Source: Alloprevotella tannerae (GTDB taxonomy: Bacteria; Bacteroidota; Bacteroidia; Bacteroidales; Bacteroidaceae). From it: DNA of 64,000 nucleotides. Each line of letters opens with the position of its first letter. The first letter of the stretch is position 1. The notes under the pieces were generated by a model. That model saw only the letters and a list, made by a program, of their open reading frames with translations, did not search any database and was not told the origin of the DNA. Location of the stretch: NCBI GenBank assembly GCA_015259125.1, contig JABZGR010000003.1, positions 1-64,000 on the forward strand. Direction: 5' to 3'. Below, piece by piece: positions 44,121 through 52,878 of this stretch. The position numbers were made by a program, and so were the translations under genes.

Positions 44121-45008
44121 TTATTCCGTTTGCGGCCGATGCAAAGCTGCTTTATACGCTTTGAGGTTTTGGCGCATCCGGTCAAAGTCGGCGGGCGCGA
44201 AGCTCCATTCCTTCAATCTTTCCCAGATATAATCGGCCGTTTGCTCCGAAGGGTGTTGCATATCCGGCGCGTAGAAGCGATAATCTCGCAATTCATCGTT
44301 CACAATCTCGTAAGCAGGAAAATAAAAGCACGGCGCCGCTGGCTGCGCATCGCCGTTCGCGGGCGAGCAGAGGCGATCTATGGCTAAGAGAAGCGTGGCT
44401 TTGCTCAATTTGTCGGCGTGCAGGCCGTATTTAATATAGCGATACGGACTCAGGGTAAAGACAAAGCGGCGGGGCGTCTCGCCAGGCATGGCGCGGAAGA
44501 AGGTTTGCCACGCCTCAACCACATCTTCGACGGAGAGCAAACGCTCTTCAAAAGCCGAACTCAATTCTTTATGGCAGTTGGCCACGCTGCGCCCATCGGC
44601 CTTCAAATGATAGACGTGGTTCGTGCCGAAAGTAATAAATACAGTATCGGCTTGTTGCCAAAAAGCTACGGCTTGCTGCAACGCTTGTTTTGTTTTCGCT
44701 TCGCATTCGGCTTGTGTATCGGCCGCCCATTTCCCACCGAAAGCCCAACTGCGCCAACGTCCGTCGCACCCCTTAAAGAGATGGCCTTCCGGGAGTCGGT
44801 TGGTTTGCAGCGCGCGCAAGGCTTGCAGTATGGAAGTCGGATTATAGAGCGTCCCGAAGGGATTTATCAGCACACAACCCTCATCCATTTCGGCTGCCAA
44901 GCGCCTGCCGATTTCATCGGAGAAGCAAGAACCCAACAGCAGGACGCGATTGCGAGGCGTCAGCACTAATTTTTGGAGTGGTAAGTCTACCGGCGTACGA
45001 AATTCCAT
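44121..45008 (-). CDS. GSCFA domain protein
   Basis: A 295-residue cytosolic protein named for its motif, here GSCFSDE (26-32). The MEFRTPVDLP start is typical. GSCFA proteins are related to SGNH/GDSL hydrolases and often lie beside murF-alr in Bacteroidetes; an envelope role is inferred from that linkage only. I use ATG 45008 because a longer frame reaches back to 45113 through a minus-strand -7 element (TATTTTTG, 45018-45025). Confidence 0.88.
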   Translation of the reverse strand: MEFRTPVDLPLQKLVLTPRNRVLLLGSCFSDEIGRRLAAEMDEGCVLINPFGTLYNPTSILQALRALQTNRLPEGHLFKGCDGRWRSWAFGGKWAADTQAECEAKTKQALQQAVAFWQQADTVFITFGTNHVYHLKADGRSVANCHKELSSAFEERLLSVEDVVEAWQTFFRAMPGETPRRFVFTLSPYRYIKYGLHADKLSKATLLLAIDRLCSPANGDAQPAAPCFYFPAYEIVNDELRDYRFYAPDMQHPSEQTADYIWERLKEWSFAPADFDRMRQNLKAYKAALHRPQTE

Positions 45009-45177
45009 AACTATCTGCAAAAATACAACAACGGGCGTGAAGCTCGCCTCCGATAGCTTCATTTTTATAGCAAACTTACGGTTTATGCGCTTCTTTTTTC
45101 TTTTGCGCGGCATTGATCGAAAAAGTATTCCACGCTTTTTCCGCTTGACCGAAACCGCTTAATCCGCCGTCAATCTC

Positions 45178-45185
45178 TATCTTTG
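45178..45185 (+). promoter_or_regulatory. Possible -7 element of the phosphodiesterase gene
   Basis: TATCTTTG ends 5 bp before the ATG at 45191, so the leader would be extremely short or absent. No -33 box at normal spacing is seen. Confidence 0.45.
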
Positions 45186-45190
45186 CAATT

Positions 45191-45736
45191 ATGAAATACT
45201 TGATTGTTTCCGATATTCACGGTTCGCTGCCGGCTTTGGAAGCCGTATTGCAGCAGTTTGACGCGGGCCGCTACGATATGCTCTGCTTGATGGGCGACAT
45301 ACTCAATTACGGGCCGCGCAACGGTTTGCCGGAAGGGCTTAATCCGCAAGCCATCGTCGAGCGCCTCAACCCTTTGGCCGACCGCATCGTGGCTTTGCGC
45401 GGCAATTGCGATAGTGAGGTCGACCAGATGCTTTTAGATTTTCCGCTGATGTCCGATTACGTGCTACTTGTCGACGAAGGGAAGCGACTATTTCTTACGC
45501 ACGGACATATATATAATGAGGGGAAGCTACCGCGATGTGGTTTTGAGGCCTTTTTTTATGGGCATACGCACCTGCAGGTTTTGAAGAAGGATGCGGAGGG
45601 CCGACTGATTTGCAACGCCGGCAGTCCGACGTTTCCGAAAGGTGGGAATCCGAAGACCTATGCCTCGTATGAGCACGGACAAGTGACGATCCATTTGCTC
45701 GACGGTACGCCTTTACAGACGCTCAGCATCGACTAA
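45191..45736 (+). CDS. YfcE/MJ0936 family metallophosphodiesterase
   Basis: A 181-residue calcineurin-like phosphoesterase with all five metal motifs: DIHGS (8-12), GDILNYG (35-41), GNCDSEV (about 76-82), THGH and GHTH. YfcE from E. coli cleaves phosphodiesters in vitro; the physiological substrate is not known. Single gene ended by a strong terminator, convergent with glmM. Confidence 0.92.
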   Translation: MKYLIVSDIHGSLPALEAVLQQFDAGRYDMLCLMGDILNYGPRNGLPEGLNPQAIVERLNPLADRIVALRGNCDSEVDQMLLDFPLMSDYVLLVDEGKRLFLTHGHIYNEGKLPRCGFEAFFYGHTHLQVLKKDAEGRLICNAGSPTFPKGGNPKTYASYEHGQVTIHLLDGTPLQTLSID

Positions 45737-45794
45737 GCGCGCCGATCGTTCAGATCCGCCTTGCGAAGGCGGACACACATTATATAATAACAAA

Positions 45795-45846
45795 GCCGAA
45801 GAAAGTCGGGTGCAGCGTTTGCACTACTTTCTTCGGCCTATTTTTT
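45795..45846. terminator. Terminator between the phosphodiesterase and glmM
   Basis: A perfect 12-bp stem (GCCGAAGAAAGT at 45795-45806, complement at 45826-45837) with a 19-nt loop, then CTATTTTTT on the plus strand. Confidence 0.8.
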
Positions 45847-45917
45847 AACCATTCCTATTCCGCAGCCGGCGGCACTTTATCAGTGAAGCGCGCGGCGCAG
45901 CACAGCGGACGGCAAAT

Positions 45918-47309
45918 TTACTTCGCCATCGCCAAAACTACTTCTACGATCTTCTTGCCCAACGCTTCAGCGGCTTCGGGCGTTGCTGCTTCCGAGAAAA
46001 CACGGATAATCGGCTCCGTATTGCTCTTGCGCAGGTGCACCCATTCCGTTGGGAAATCGATTTTGACGCCGTCAGTGTCGGTGATCTCTTGATCTTTATA
46101 CATCTCCTTCACCTTTTCGAGGATGGCGTCTACGTCTGTGGAAGGTTGGAGGTCTATGCGACTCTTCGAAATAAAATATTCGGGGAATTGCTTTCTAATT
46201 TCTGATACTTTCTTGCCGGTTTTAGCCATATAAGTCAGCATCAAACCGATGCCCACTAAAGCATCGCGACCATAATGTGCTTCCGGATAAATCACACCTC
46301 CATTGCCTTCGCCGCCAACAACGGCATTGATCTCCTTCATCTTCATAACGACGTTGACTTCGCCCACGGGAGCGGTGCCGTATGTGCCACCATATTGGCG
46401 CGTAACGTCACGCAGGGCACGCGTAGATGAAAGATTGGAAACCGTATTGCCCGGCGTGTGCTGCAAAACCCAGTCGGCGCAGGTCACAAGTGTGTATTCT
46501 TCACCATACATCTCGCCATCTTCTTGGATGAAGACCAAGCGGTCGACGTCAGGATCGCAGACGAGGCCAATGTCATAGCCACCTTTAGCCATCAAGCCGC
46601 AGATTTCGCCGAGGTGTTGCTTCAAAGGCTCGGGGTTGTGCGCAAAATCGCCCGTCGGTTCCCCGTTTAAGATCGTCACATCCTTCACGCCGAGTTGCTC
46701 CAGCAGTTGCGGCAGGATAATACCTCCCACAGAGTTGACCGTATCCAAGCAAACGCGGAAATTGGCCTTGCGAATGGCGTCGACATCCACCAACTTCAAG
46801 CGCTTGATCAGGTCGATATGATATTGATTGTAGTCGTTTTTCTCATAATAATGGCCTACGTGGTCCACGTCAGCATAGACAAACTTGTCCGTTTGATCCA
46901 CTAAAGCAATCAGTTCGTGGGCAATTTCGGGCGCAATGTATTCGCCGTTTTCATCCATAAACTTCAGCGCGTTCCAGTGGCGCGGATTATGACTCGCCGT
47001 AATAATAATGCCGCCCGCAGCGTGCTCTGCCGTGATAGCCAGTTCGGTCGTAGGCGTTGTGGCGAGGCCGATATTAACGACGTCGAAGCCCATACCGAGC
47101 AGCGCGCCGCAAACGCAGTGGCTGACCATTTCTCCGGAGATGCGCGCATCGCGCCCTACGACGATTTTATTTTCATATTGTCCCACCAAGGGGCGACGAA
47201 GCATAGCAAAAGCCGTCACGGATTTTACGATATCAAGCGGATTGAGCGTATCGCCCGTTTCTCCGCCGATCGTTCCGCGAAAACCGGCGATGGATTTAAT
47301 AAGTGTCAT
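45918..47309 (-). CDS. glmM: Phosphoglucosamine mutase
   Basis: A 463-residue alpha-D-phosphohexomutase that converts glucosamine-6-P to glucosamine-1-P for UDP-GlcNAc. The phosphoserine loop is TASHNPRHW (Ser106), the metal loop is DPDVDRL and the sugar loop is GGEGNGGV. A phosphomannomutase role is not excluded, but the Bacteroidetes GlmM-type N-terminus (MTLIKSIAGFRGT) supports this call. I use ATG 47309, where homology begins, rather than the in-frame ATG at 47342. Confidence 0.93.
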   Translation of the reverse strand: MTLIKSIAGFRGTIGGETGDTLNPLDIVKSVTAFAMLRRPLVGQYENKIVVGRDARISGEMVSHCVCGALLGMGFDVVNIGLATTPTTELAITAEHAAGGIIITASHNPRHWNALKFMDENGEYIAPEIAHELIALVDQTDKFVYADVDHVGHYYEKNDYNQYHIDLIKRLKLVDVDAIRKANFRVCLDTVNSVGGIILPQLLEQLGVKDVTILNGEPTGDFAHNPEPLKQHLGEICGLMAKGGYDIGLVCDPDVDRLVFIQEDGEMYGEEYTLVTCADWVLQHTPGNTVSNLSSTRALRDVTRQYGGTYGTAPVGEVNVVMKMKEINAVVGGEGNGGVIYPEAHYGRDALVGIGLMLTYMAKTGKKVSEIRKQFPEYFISKSRIDLQPSTDVDAILEKVKEMYKDQEITDTDGVKIDFPTEWVHLRKSNTEPIIRVFSEAATPEAAEALGKKIVEVVLAMAK

Positions 47310-47652
47310 ACTTATAATGTTATTTTGGATTCGTTCCGGCAAGGGATGCGCGTACGAGGGTACGCTTTTCTTGCGTCAGGAGGCAAGCTGTGTCGCGCCA
47401 TACGCAAGCTTTGGCCGCAAAACTCTTGCTGTGAGCGGCCAAGTACACGACAAATATACACGTTATTTGGCAATTATGGAAAGAAGCACGCGGTTTTTTC
47501 TGCATAAAAGTAGCAAACGAGATGCTTTTCCTGTAAAAGCGGAGACCTGCTCCGCTCTACTTTTCGTCTGCGGCGCATTACATCTTATACTTTGACAAGG
47601 ATTTAGCGCACGAGGGCTGTTTTCTGCCTACTTCGCCTGCATCAGCGGTTGG

Positions 47653-47736
47653 TTTGGTGGCAGCAAACGATAGTTTGTTCCCAGCAAACCATAGTTTGGC
47701 GGCAGCAAACGATAGTTTGGTGGCAGCAAACAATGA
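47653..47736 (-). repeat. Family A array A3: four 21-bp tandem units (inverted orientation)
   Basis: Units start at 47653, 47674, 47695 and 47716. They are the reverse complement of the A1/A2 unit, with three exact CAAAC-SATA-GTTTG junction palindromes (GATA, CATA, GATA). Confidence 0.9.
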
Positions 47737-47896
47737 GGAGTTGCGCCGGCAGCCTTTGTTTCTCTATCTTTTGCCACGCATCCCTAAGGGTTTGCCGTCA
47801 ATAGTCAGTATGTGCTACCGCCCGCTCCCCTGCTCGTTTGTTGAGAAAGCACTTGCAGGCGGTTGAATTTTGAAGGCATCTATTAAAAATGCGAGT

Positions 47897-47919
47897 GCCG
47901 CCTTCATTGAAGAGGCGGC
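47897..47919 (-). terminator. Possible terminator after the VOC gene
   Basis: GCCGCCT (47897-47903) pairs with AGGCGGC (47913-47919). ATTTTTAATA follows on the minus strand. Confidence 0.55.
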
Positions 47920-47958
47920 GGCAGATTTCATACGGATAAGGAGATTACGATTGGAGGT

Positions 47959-48357
47959 TTACGCTTGCTCAGCGGCGTAAAACTCAATGGGAAGATGGTC
48001 GGGATCTTCAAAAAAGACGAAAGCACGGCCCGTAAACTCATCGATGCGCACCGGCTCATGGGACACATTGAAAGCGTCGAGCCTACGAATGGCCGCATCA
48101 AGGTCTGTCACTTCAAAAGCCAAATGGCGAAGGCCGACGGCTTCGGGATAAGAGGGGCGGGAAGGTGGGGAGGGAAAGGAGAAAAGTTCGATGACGTATT
48201 CTCCGTTTAAGGACAAGTCGGTCTTATACGAATGGCGCGCAGCGCGATAATGCTCAGCCAGCACTTCTAAACCTAAGACCTGCGTATAGAAACGGAGCGA
48301 GCGGGCATAATCGCTGCAAATAATGGCGACGTGGTGCACCTTAGAGATCAGTGGCAT
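47959..48357 (-). CDS. VOC family protein (glyoxalase-like)
   Basis: A 132-residue single-domain protein of the vicinal-oxygen-chelate superfamily. HHVAIICSDYARSLRFYTQVLG at the start gives the first metal histidine, and the later LRHLAFEV and PDHLPIEFYA supply histidine and glutamate ligands. It resembles the SMU1112c-like subgroup, whose substrates are unknown. I use ATG 48357 (MPLISKVHH), where homology begins. It lies downstream of lptD on the same strand, about 100 bp away. Confidence 0.88.
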   Translation of the reverse strand: MPLISKVHHVAIICSDYARSLRFYTQVLGLEVLAEHYRAARHSYKTDLSLNGEYVIELFSFPSPPSRPSYPEAVGLRHLAFEVTDLDAAIRRLDAFNVSHEPVRIDEFTGRAFVFFEDPDHLPIEFYAAEQA

Positions 48358-48461
48358 AGGGATGTGTATCGGTAGTTGGCGTTGCGAGGCACACGGCATA
48401 GGCCTTTATAACGCTGTATAAGATCGGAAAATACGTCAACTGAAGAAAGCGGGCGAGGGGC

Positions 48462-51341
48462 TTAATACCATTCGACGTTGGTCGAATAAGAACTGCGCTT
48501 ATCCCACTTCAAGGCGTCGGCCAGCTCGTTGGCCTTGGCGCGGATGGTGAAGTTGAACGAAGAATAAGGGCGCAAGACTACGCTACAACTCATCTCGAAG
48601 CAGTGAAGATCGCGAGAGACTGAAGCCGTTGTCATAGATAGTTGGTGGAAATTGAAGTCGTAGCCGGTCGAGAATGAGATATTCCAGCCGTCGGCTATGC
48701 GCAAGAAGCCCGAAGCATTGAGTGTCTGCGTAAAACCATAGGGATAGCGCATCCGGCGCGTGTTGATCGGGCGATTGCGGTTTTCATACATCGTTACGCC
48801 GTAAGAGATCGTTAGCGACCAAGGCATTGAAAAGGCCATATAACCGTCGCGATCGACCTTTGCATTCTGCTTTACTTTTTGCCCCTTCTTATCTAAGTCG
48901 CGCAGTGTCGGATCGATGTTGGCGTCAGTCGGTTTCTCGCTTTTCTCTTCCTCGCGCTTATCGTTGCCTGATGCGAAATCGTTGCTCCCGCCTTTGCGGA
49001 AAAGGGATTTAAGCTTTTTCCAAGTGTTGTTGTCGAAAGTGTAAGAGAGGTTCTGACTCATACCTTGGAAGCGCCCGAAGCGTCCGTAGCTCCATTCTGT
49101 CCGATTGCCCGTAACGACTTGCCCTTGGGAGTTGAACACATATGCATACGTGGCAAAAATGGCTGCGAGCGAAAGCGTATAACTCTTGGTCAACTTTAAG
49201 CGGATACGGGTTGAGAGGTCGCTCCACGGGCGCTCTTTTTCTGCAAAGTTGTAGGAGAGCGAGGCACCCAGTTCATCGATGAGACTAATCTTCTTCACGC
49301 CGGTCGAATCCTTGTCGGTTCTGACTTTCATCTCTAAGTTGTTCGACATATTAAACGTCACCGTCCCCTGCTTTGTCGATGAGGGATAGCCGAAGATGCC
49401 GGCCGCGTAAGGCGAATAGGGCACGCGCTCCACAATGCCGGAAGCATCGATGCGGTCATAGCTCTTCACGTAACCATAGTGCGGGGCGGTGAAATCGGGC
49501 GCATAACTAAAAGAGATGGAGGGCTTGAACACGTGGCGGAACATCACGACTTTCTTGCCGAAGAGGAAGGGCAAAGGCTTGTAGAAACCATAGAGCGTCG
49601 TGTTGGCCGAAACGCCTACATTCCAATCATAAAGGTTGTAGAAACCGCGCGTGGTGTCGCTTAATTCTACTTGCCGCACAGCGTCCCACGTCTTCGTAAC
49701 TCGATTCGTGTACATCAGATCTCGAAACGTAAAGTTGGGCGAAATGTTGATGTATTTAAAGAGTTGGAAGGTCGCCTCAATGGGTATATTGTGCTGCATA
49801 CCGTTGCGCCAATCTTTAATCAAGCTCGATTTGAGCAGGCGGTTCTCCTTGGTTGTAATACTATTAGAGAACTGCCCCGTATACGACATAGAGATTTTCT
49901 CATACCAACGCTCCTGCCCCACTTGCCGCTTGCGGCGGAAGGGATAAAAGCGATTGAGCGAGAAAGTCAAGTCGGGCAGCGTCATCGCAATGGTCGAATC
50001 GCGCATATTCTGCGATAAGTTGGTCGATCCGGAGAGCGTAAGTCCGATATTCGAGAAGGTTTTGGAGAAAGAGATTGAACTGGCGCGCGTACTTTGCGTA
50101 TAAGCATTCGGGTTATACATACTCTCTAAGTTGGAGCGCTCGTAATTTTCTGATGCAAAATTGACGCGGGCCGAGAAGTTAAAGCCGTTAGTTCCTTCAA
50201 CGGCGGTTTTTTGGTGCATCCACTGCACTTTTAAGCTCTTTGTCACGGAATAGTCGGGCAGGTTCTTGTCGCCCTCGACGGTGCGTAAGAAACTGACGTA
50301 GATGTTGCCATTATATTTATAGCGCTTCTTATAGTTGGTCTCTGCACTTAAGCCCCAAGAGCCTTTCGTGTAAATCTCTCCCAAGACTTTCAGGTCCATA
50401 TAGTCGGACAAAGCAAAGTAATAGCCGCCGTCGCGCAGATAAAAGCCGCGCCGCGTCTCATCGCCGTACTTCGGCATCACAAGTCCGCTGGAATATTTCT
50501 TATTGAAAGGGAAGAATCCATAGGGCACGCCGAGCGGCAAGGGGACATCTGCGACCACTAAATAAGCCGGCCCAAAGACGGTTTCCTTATTGGGTATGAC
50601 CTTGGCGCGAGAGAGTTTGAGGTAGAAGTGAGGGTGCGGCGCGTCGCAGGTAGTATATTTGGCGTGCTCCAAATATAGCGTGCCGTCAGCTGTGCGCTTC
50701 GAACTCTCACTCTGGATGTAGCCATTGCCTTGCGTGGTATTAACGTTGGTGATAAAGCCTTTCTGCGTCTTGAAGTTATAGGCCATTCGCTCGCTCGTAT
50801 AGGTATCGCTGCCTTGCCGGTAGACGGGCTTCTCAACAAGCACACTATCGGAATCGCGCACGCCTTCTGCGAAGACCAAACTCGAGTCCATGTTCATCGC
50901 AATACGGCCGGCGTCGAGCGTCATGTTTTGATACTTCACTTGACCTTTGCCATAAAGGAGCACTTGCTTGTTGGCCGCGTAATAAACCAAGGAGTCGGCG
51001 GCCTTAAAGTCGACCGGCGCTTCGAAAGGCGCACCTCGCTTGGTGCTATCCTTGTGCAGGCTATCGACGTTGAGCGTATCGATAGAGATGGGGGGCGCAC
51101 CATTGGCCACCACTGCAGCAGGCTTCGCTGAATCCTTAGCTACGATGGCCGAATCTTTGCGCGTTTGCGTCGAATCTTTCACGGCCTTGGCCGCAGGCCT
51201 AACCGCTTTCGCCACACCTTTGCCGGCGCGAATCGTATCCTGCAAAGGCGCTGCTTGAGGCGCAACACGGAAAGGCCCTCCGTTAGAAGCCAGACAGAGT
51301 GCCACAAAAGTAATCAGGAAAGCGAGTATTTTCGATCTCAA
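48462..51341 (-). CDS. lptD: LPS-assembly outer-membrane protein LptD (Bacteroidetes type)
   Basis: About 959 residues. A signal-like segment leads to an Ala/Lys/Asp-rich linker, an OstA-like beta-jellyroll (about 110-300, with YYAANKQVLLYGKGQVKYQNMTLDAGRI and repeating Y..A strands) and a long C-terminal barrel with many aromatic girdle residues. It would receive LPS from the periplasmic bridge and insert it in the outer leaflet. The start is uncertain: the frame opens with an ATG at 51437, but the first signal-peptide-like stretch (RSKILAFLITFVALCLAS) follows a TTG at 51341 and a candidate -7 element sits at 51362-51369. I used the TTG. Confidence 0.8.
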   Translation of the reverse strand: MRSKILAFLITFVALCLASNGGPFRVAPQAAPLQDTIRAGKGVAKAVRPAAKAVKDSTQTRKDSAIVAKDSAKPAAVVANGAPPISIDTLNVDSLHKDSTKRGAPFEAPVDFKAADSLVYYAANKQVLLYGKGQVKYQNMTLDAGRIAMNMDSSLVFAEGVRDSDSVLVEKPVYRQGSDTYTSERMAYNFKTQKGFITNVNTTQGNGYIQSESSKRTADGTLYLEHAKYTTCDAPHPHFYLKLSRAKVIPNKETVFGPAYLVVADVPLPLGVPYGFFPFNKKYSSGLVMPKYGDETRRGFYLRDGGYYFALSDYMDLKVLGEIYTKGSWGLSAETNYKKRYKYNGNIYVSFLRTVEGDKNLPDYSVTKSLKVQWMHQKTAVEGTNGFNFSARVNFASENYERSNLESMYNPNAYTQSTRASSISFSKTFSNIGLTLSGSTNLSQNMRDSTIAMTLPDLTFSLNRFYPFRRKRQVGQERWYEKISMSYTGQFSNSITTKENRLLKSSLIKDWRNGMQHNIPIEATFQLFKYINISPNFTFRDLMYTNRVTKTWDAVRQVELSDTTRGFYNLYDWNVGVSANTTLYGFYKPLPFLFGKKVVMFRHVFKPSISFSYAPDFTAPHYGYVKSYDRIDASGIVERVPYSPYAAGIFGYPSSTKQGTVTFNMSNNLEMKVRTDKDSTGVKKISLIDELGASLSYNFAEKERPWSDLSTRIRLKLTKSYTLSLAAIFATYAYVFNSQGQVVTGNRTEWSYGRFGRFQGMSQNLSYTFDNNTWKKLKSLFRKGGSNDFASGNDKREEEKSEKPTDANIDPTLRDLDKKGQKVKQNAKVDRDGYMAFSMPWSLTISYGVTMYENRNRPINTRRMRYPYGFTQTLNASGFLRIADGWNISFSTGYDFNFHQLSMTTASVSRDLHCFEMSCSVVLRPYSSFNFTIRAKANELADALKWDKRSSYSTNVEWY

Positions 51342-51466
51342 ATTCGTACGAATGTAGGCCGCAAAAATACAAAGAATTTGTGTAAAAGCGGAACAAAGGG
51401 GCAGAATCGTATCAACGGACAACAAGAAAGAAAACAACTTTTTCCTCTTTTACTACTTATTAATAA

Positions 51467-51494
51467 GCCCTCCCGCCGTGGTTGGCAGAAGGGC
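51467..51494 (-). terminator. Possible terminator after the 51545 gene
   Basis: GCCCTCCCGCC (51467-51477) pairs with GGCAGAAGGGC (51484-51494) with some G-T pairs. TTATTAATAAG follows on the minus strand. Confidence 0.55.
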
Positions 51495-51544
51495 AAAAGG
51501 GGATGTGCGACAAGCATAGCACCCAATAAGTTCAGCGGCAATGG

Positions 51545-52432
51545 CTATGGCTTCATTACTTTCTTTCCGCCGACGATGTAAATGCCAGCCGGCTGATCTT
51601 TCAGTTCGCCTGCACAGCGAAGGCCTTGTGCCGTATAGATTCCAAGCTTAGCAGCTGTCGCAATGTTCGGCGCAGAGATATTCGTATTGTCGCGCGTAAT
51701 TTCTACCCAGTCTGTCACAACTTTTCCCTCCGCATCGACAAGGACGTAGTTGGTGTGTTTATTGTTTTCAAACGAGGTCCAATAAGCGCCCACCGGAGCC
51801 GTTACTTTACAACCAACTAACTCGGGGGCCGTATCCCACACCCACGTGATACTGCCGGCATAAGCGTCGCGGTTACTCCCGCCGCCGCCCTTAGCGCGAA
51901 CGTTGCAGTTAATAAACTTCCAATAGCCTGATCCTAAACCATAAACGCCACCACACGCTTCCAGATCACAGCCATCCACGACGATAGTACCCCAGTTGAA
52001 GATCGCGCGGCGAAAGCCTTCTTGTGGTACCGATATAGCTCCGTTTACCACTAATTTCCCACTACCCTTAATCGTAATATTACAATTCTTGTCATTAAAC
52101 AAGCCCCAATAACTTTCCGACGTGATACTATTGTTGCCCACGACGTTAATCGTCAAATCTTTAATCAAACTTTCGAGGCCCACACACTCCGGCACAATCG
52201 TTTTGATCGTCGCATTTTCAAGCGTCAGCGTATTGGTTGTCGGATCAAACGTCACCGTCCCGCTCACACCATCAATGGTGGAGAGGTCTTTACAGTTAAG
52301 AGAATTCACTCTCGTACCAATGATTTCCATGTCGTAATTGTCTTGCGCATACATTTGTTGCGGCAAGGCAAAAGAAGCTACAAGCAATGCCACGATTGCG
52401 GCAAAGTTCTTTTTGAGTAAAGGTTTGTGCAT
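51545..52432 (-). CDS. Secreted beta-rich protein with Bacteroidales C-terminal tail
   Basis: A 295-residue protein with a signal peptide (cleavage after YAQ, near residue 30). The middle has many short N-x-T/I-x-V strands (TLTLENATIKTIV, LTINVVGNNSI, NITIKGSGKLVVNG) like a right-handed beta-helix or carbohydrate-binding domain of Prevotella proteins. The last about 30 residues (LGIYTAQGLR...AGIYIVGGKKVMKP) are the short C-terminal tail seen in two other proteins here. Precise function unknown. A perfect minus-strand promoter lies 190 bp upstream. Confidence 0.75.
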   Translation of the reverse strand: MHKPLLKKNFAAIVALLVASFALPQQMYAQDNYDMEIIGTRVNSLNCKDLSTIDGVSGTVTFDPTTNTLTLENATIKTIVPECVGLESLIKDLTINVVGNNSITSESYWGLFNDKNCNITIKGSGKLVVNGAISVPQEGFRRAIFNWGTIVVDGCDLEACGGVYGLGSGYWKFINCNVRAKGGGGSNRDAYAGSITWVWDTAPELVGCKVTAPVGAYWTSFENNKHTNYVLVDAEGKVVTDWVEITRDNTNISAPNIATAAKLGIYTAQGLRCAGELKDQPAGIYIVGGKKVMKP

Positions 52433-52621
52433 TTTAGCTGTGTCTCCCTGTTAAAGCTCCTTGCGGAGTAACGCCGTATCGGAAACTCGGGCATTAGGTT
52501 TTACGTTTGTTTTAGTTGTATTTTTACTCAAGCGATCGATGCACTTTGCTATTAAGATGCACACATTGCGCCTGCTTTGTAGGTCTTGCTTCTCAGTTGA
52601 GGTTTGCTTTCTTTACACTTG

Positions 52622-52653
52622 CAAAGATAATGGTATTACATTTTTGTCCCAAA
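52622..52653 (-). promoter_or_regulatory. Promoter of the 51545 secreted protein gene
   Basis: Read on the minus strand: TTTG (52653-52650), 20 nt, TATCTTTG (52629-52622). It is a full consensus. The ATG is about 190 bp downstream, so the leader is long. Confidence 0.85.
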
Positions 52654-52843
52654 CATCTTGCTACGTTTTCGCTTTTGTGTATGCTGTGGGTGGTCAGAAC
52701 AGACTATGGAGCGCCATTTTTCTTTGATTTCCGGACGTACCAGACTTTGCAAAAGCCCAAGCGCTTCGCCCGATGCCTTCGTCCTCATTGGCGCTTGGGA
52801 GATAAACCATCGCTTCGTTTAAGCCTATTGACTTGAAAAAGGC

Positions 52844-52851
52844 TAACTTTG
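52844..52851 (+). promoter_or_regulatory. -7 element of the BtuB-like gene
   Basis: TAACTTTG, exact consensus, 27 bp before the ATG at 52879. The -33 box is poor (TTTA at 22 bp spacing). It leaves no room for a riboswitch in the leader. Confidence 0.55.
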
Positions 52852-52878
52852 TACCACTTGCAGCAAACTCATAGTACG

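Larger units (their letters stand above)
47310..47958. other. 650-bp intergenic region between VOC and glmM
   Basis: No gene supported. It contains the inverted 21-bp array A3 (47653-47736) and a likely terminator for the VOC gene (47897-47919). No clear promoter was found for glmM. Confidence 0.7.
52433..52878. other. 446-bp divergent intergenic region, 51545 gene / BtuB-like gene
   Basis: No gene. It holds the minus promoter (52622-52653), a 9-bp inverted repeat CCCAAGCGC/GCGCTTGGG (52756-52764, 52791-52799) and the plus -7 element (52844-52851). No cobalamin-riboswitch core was seen. Confidence 0.65.
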
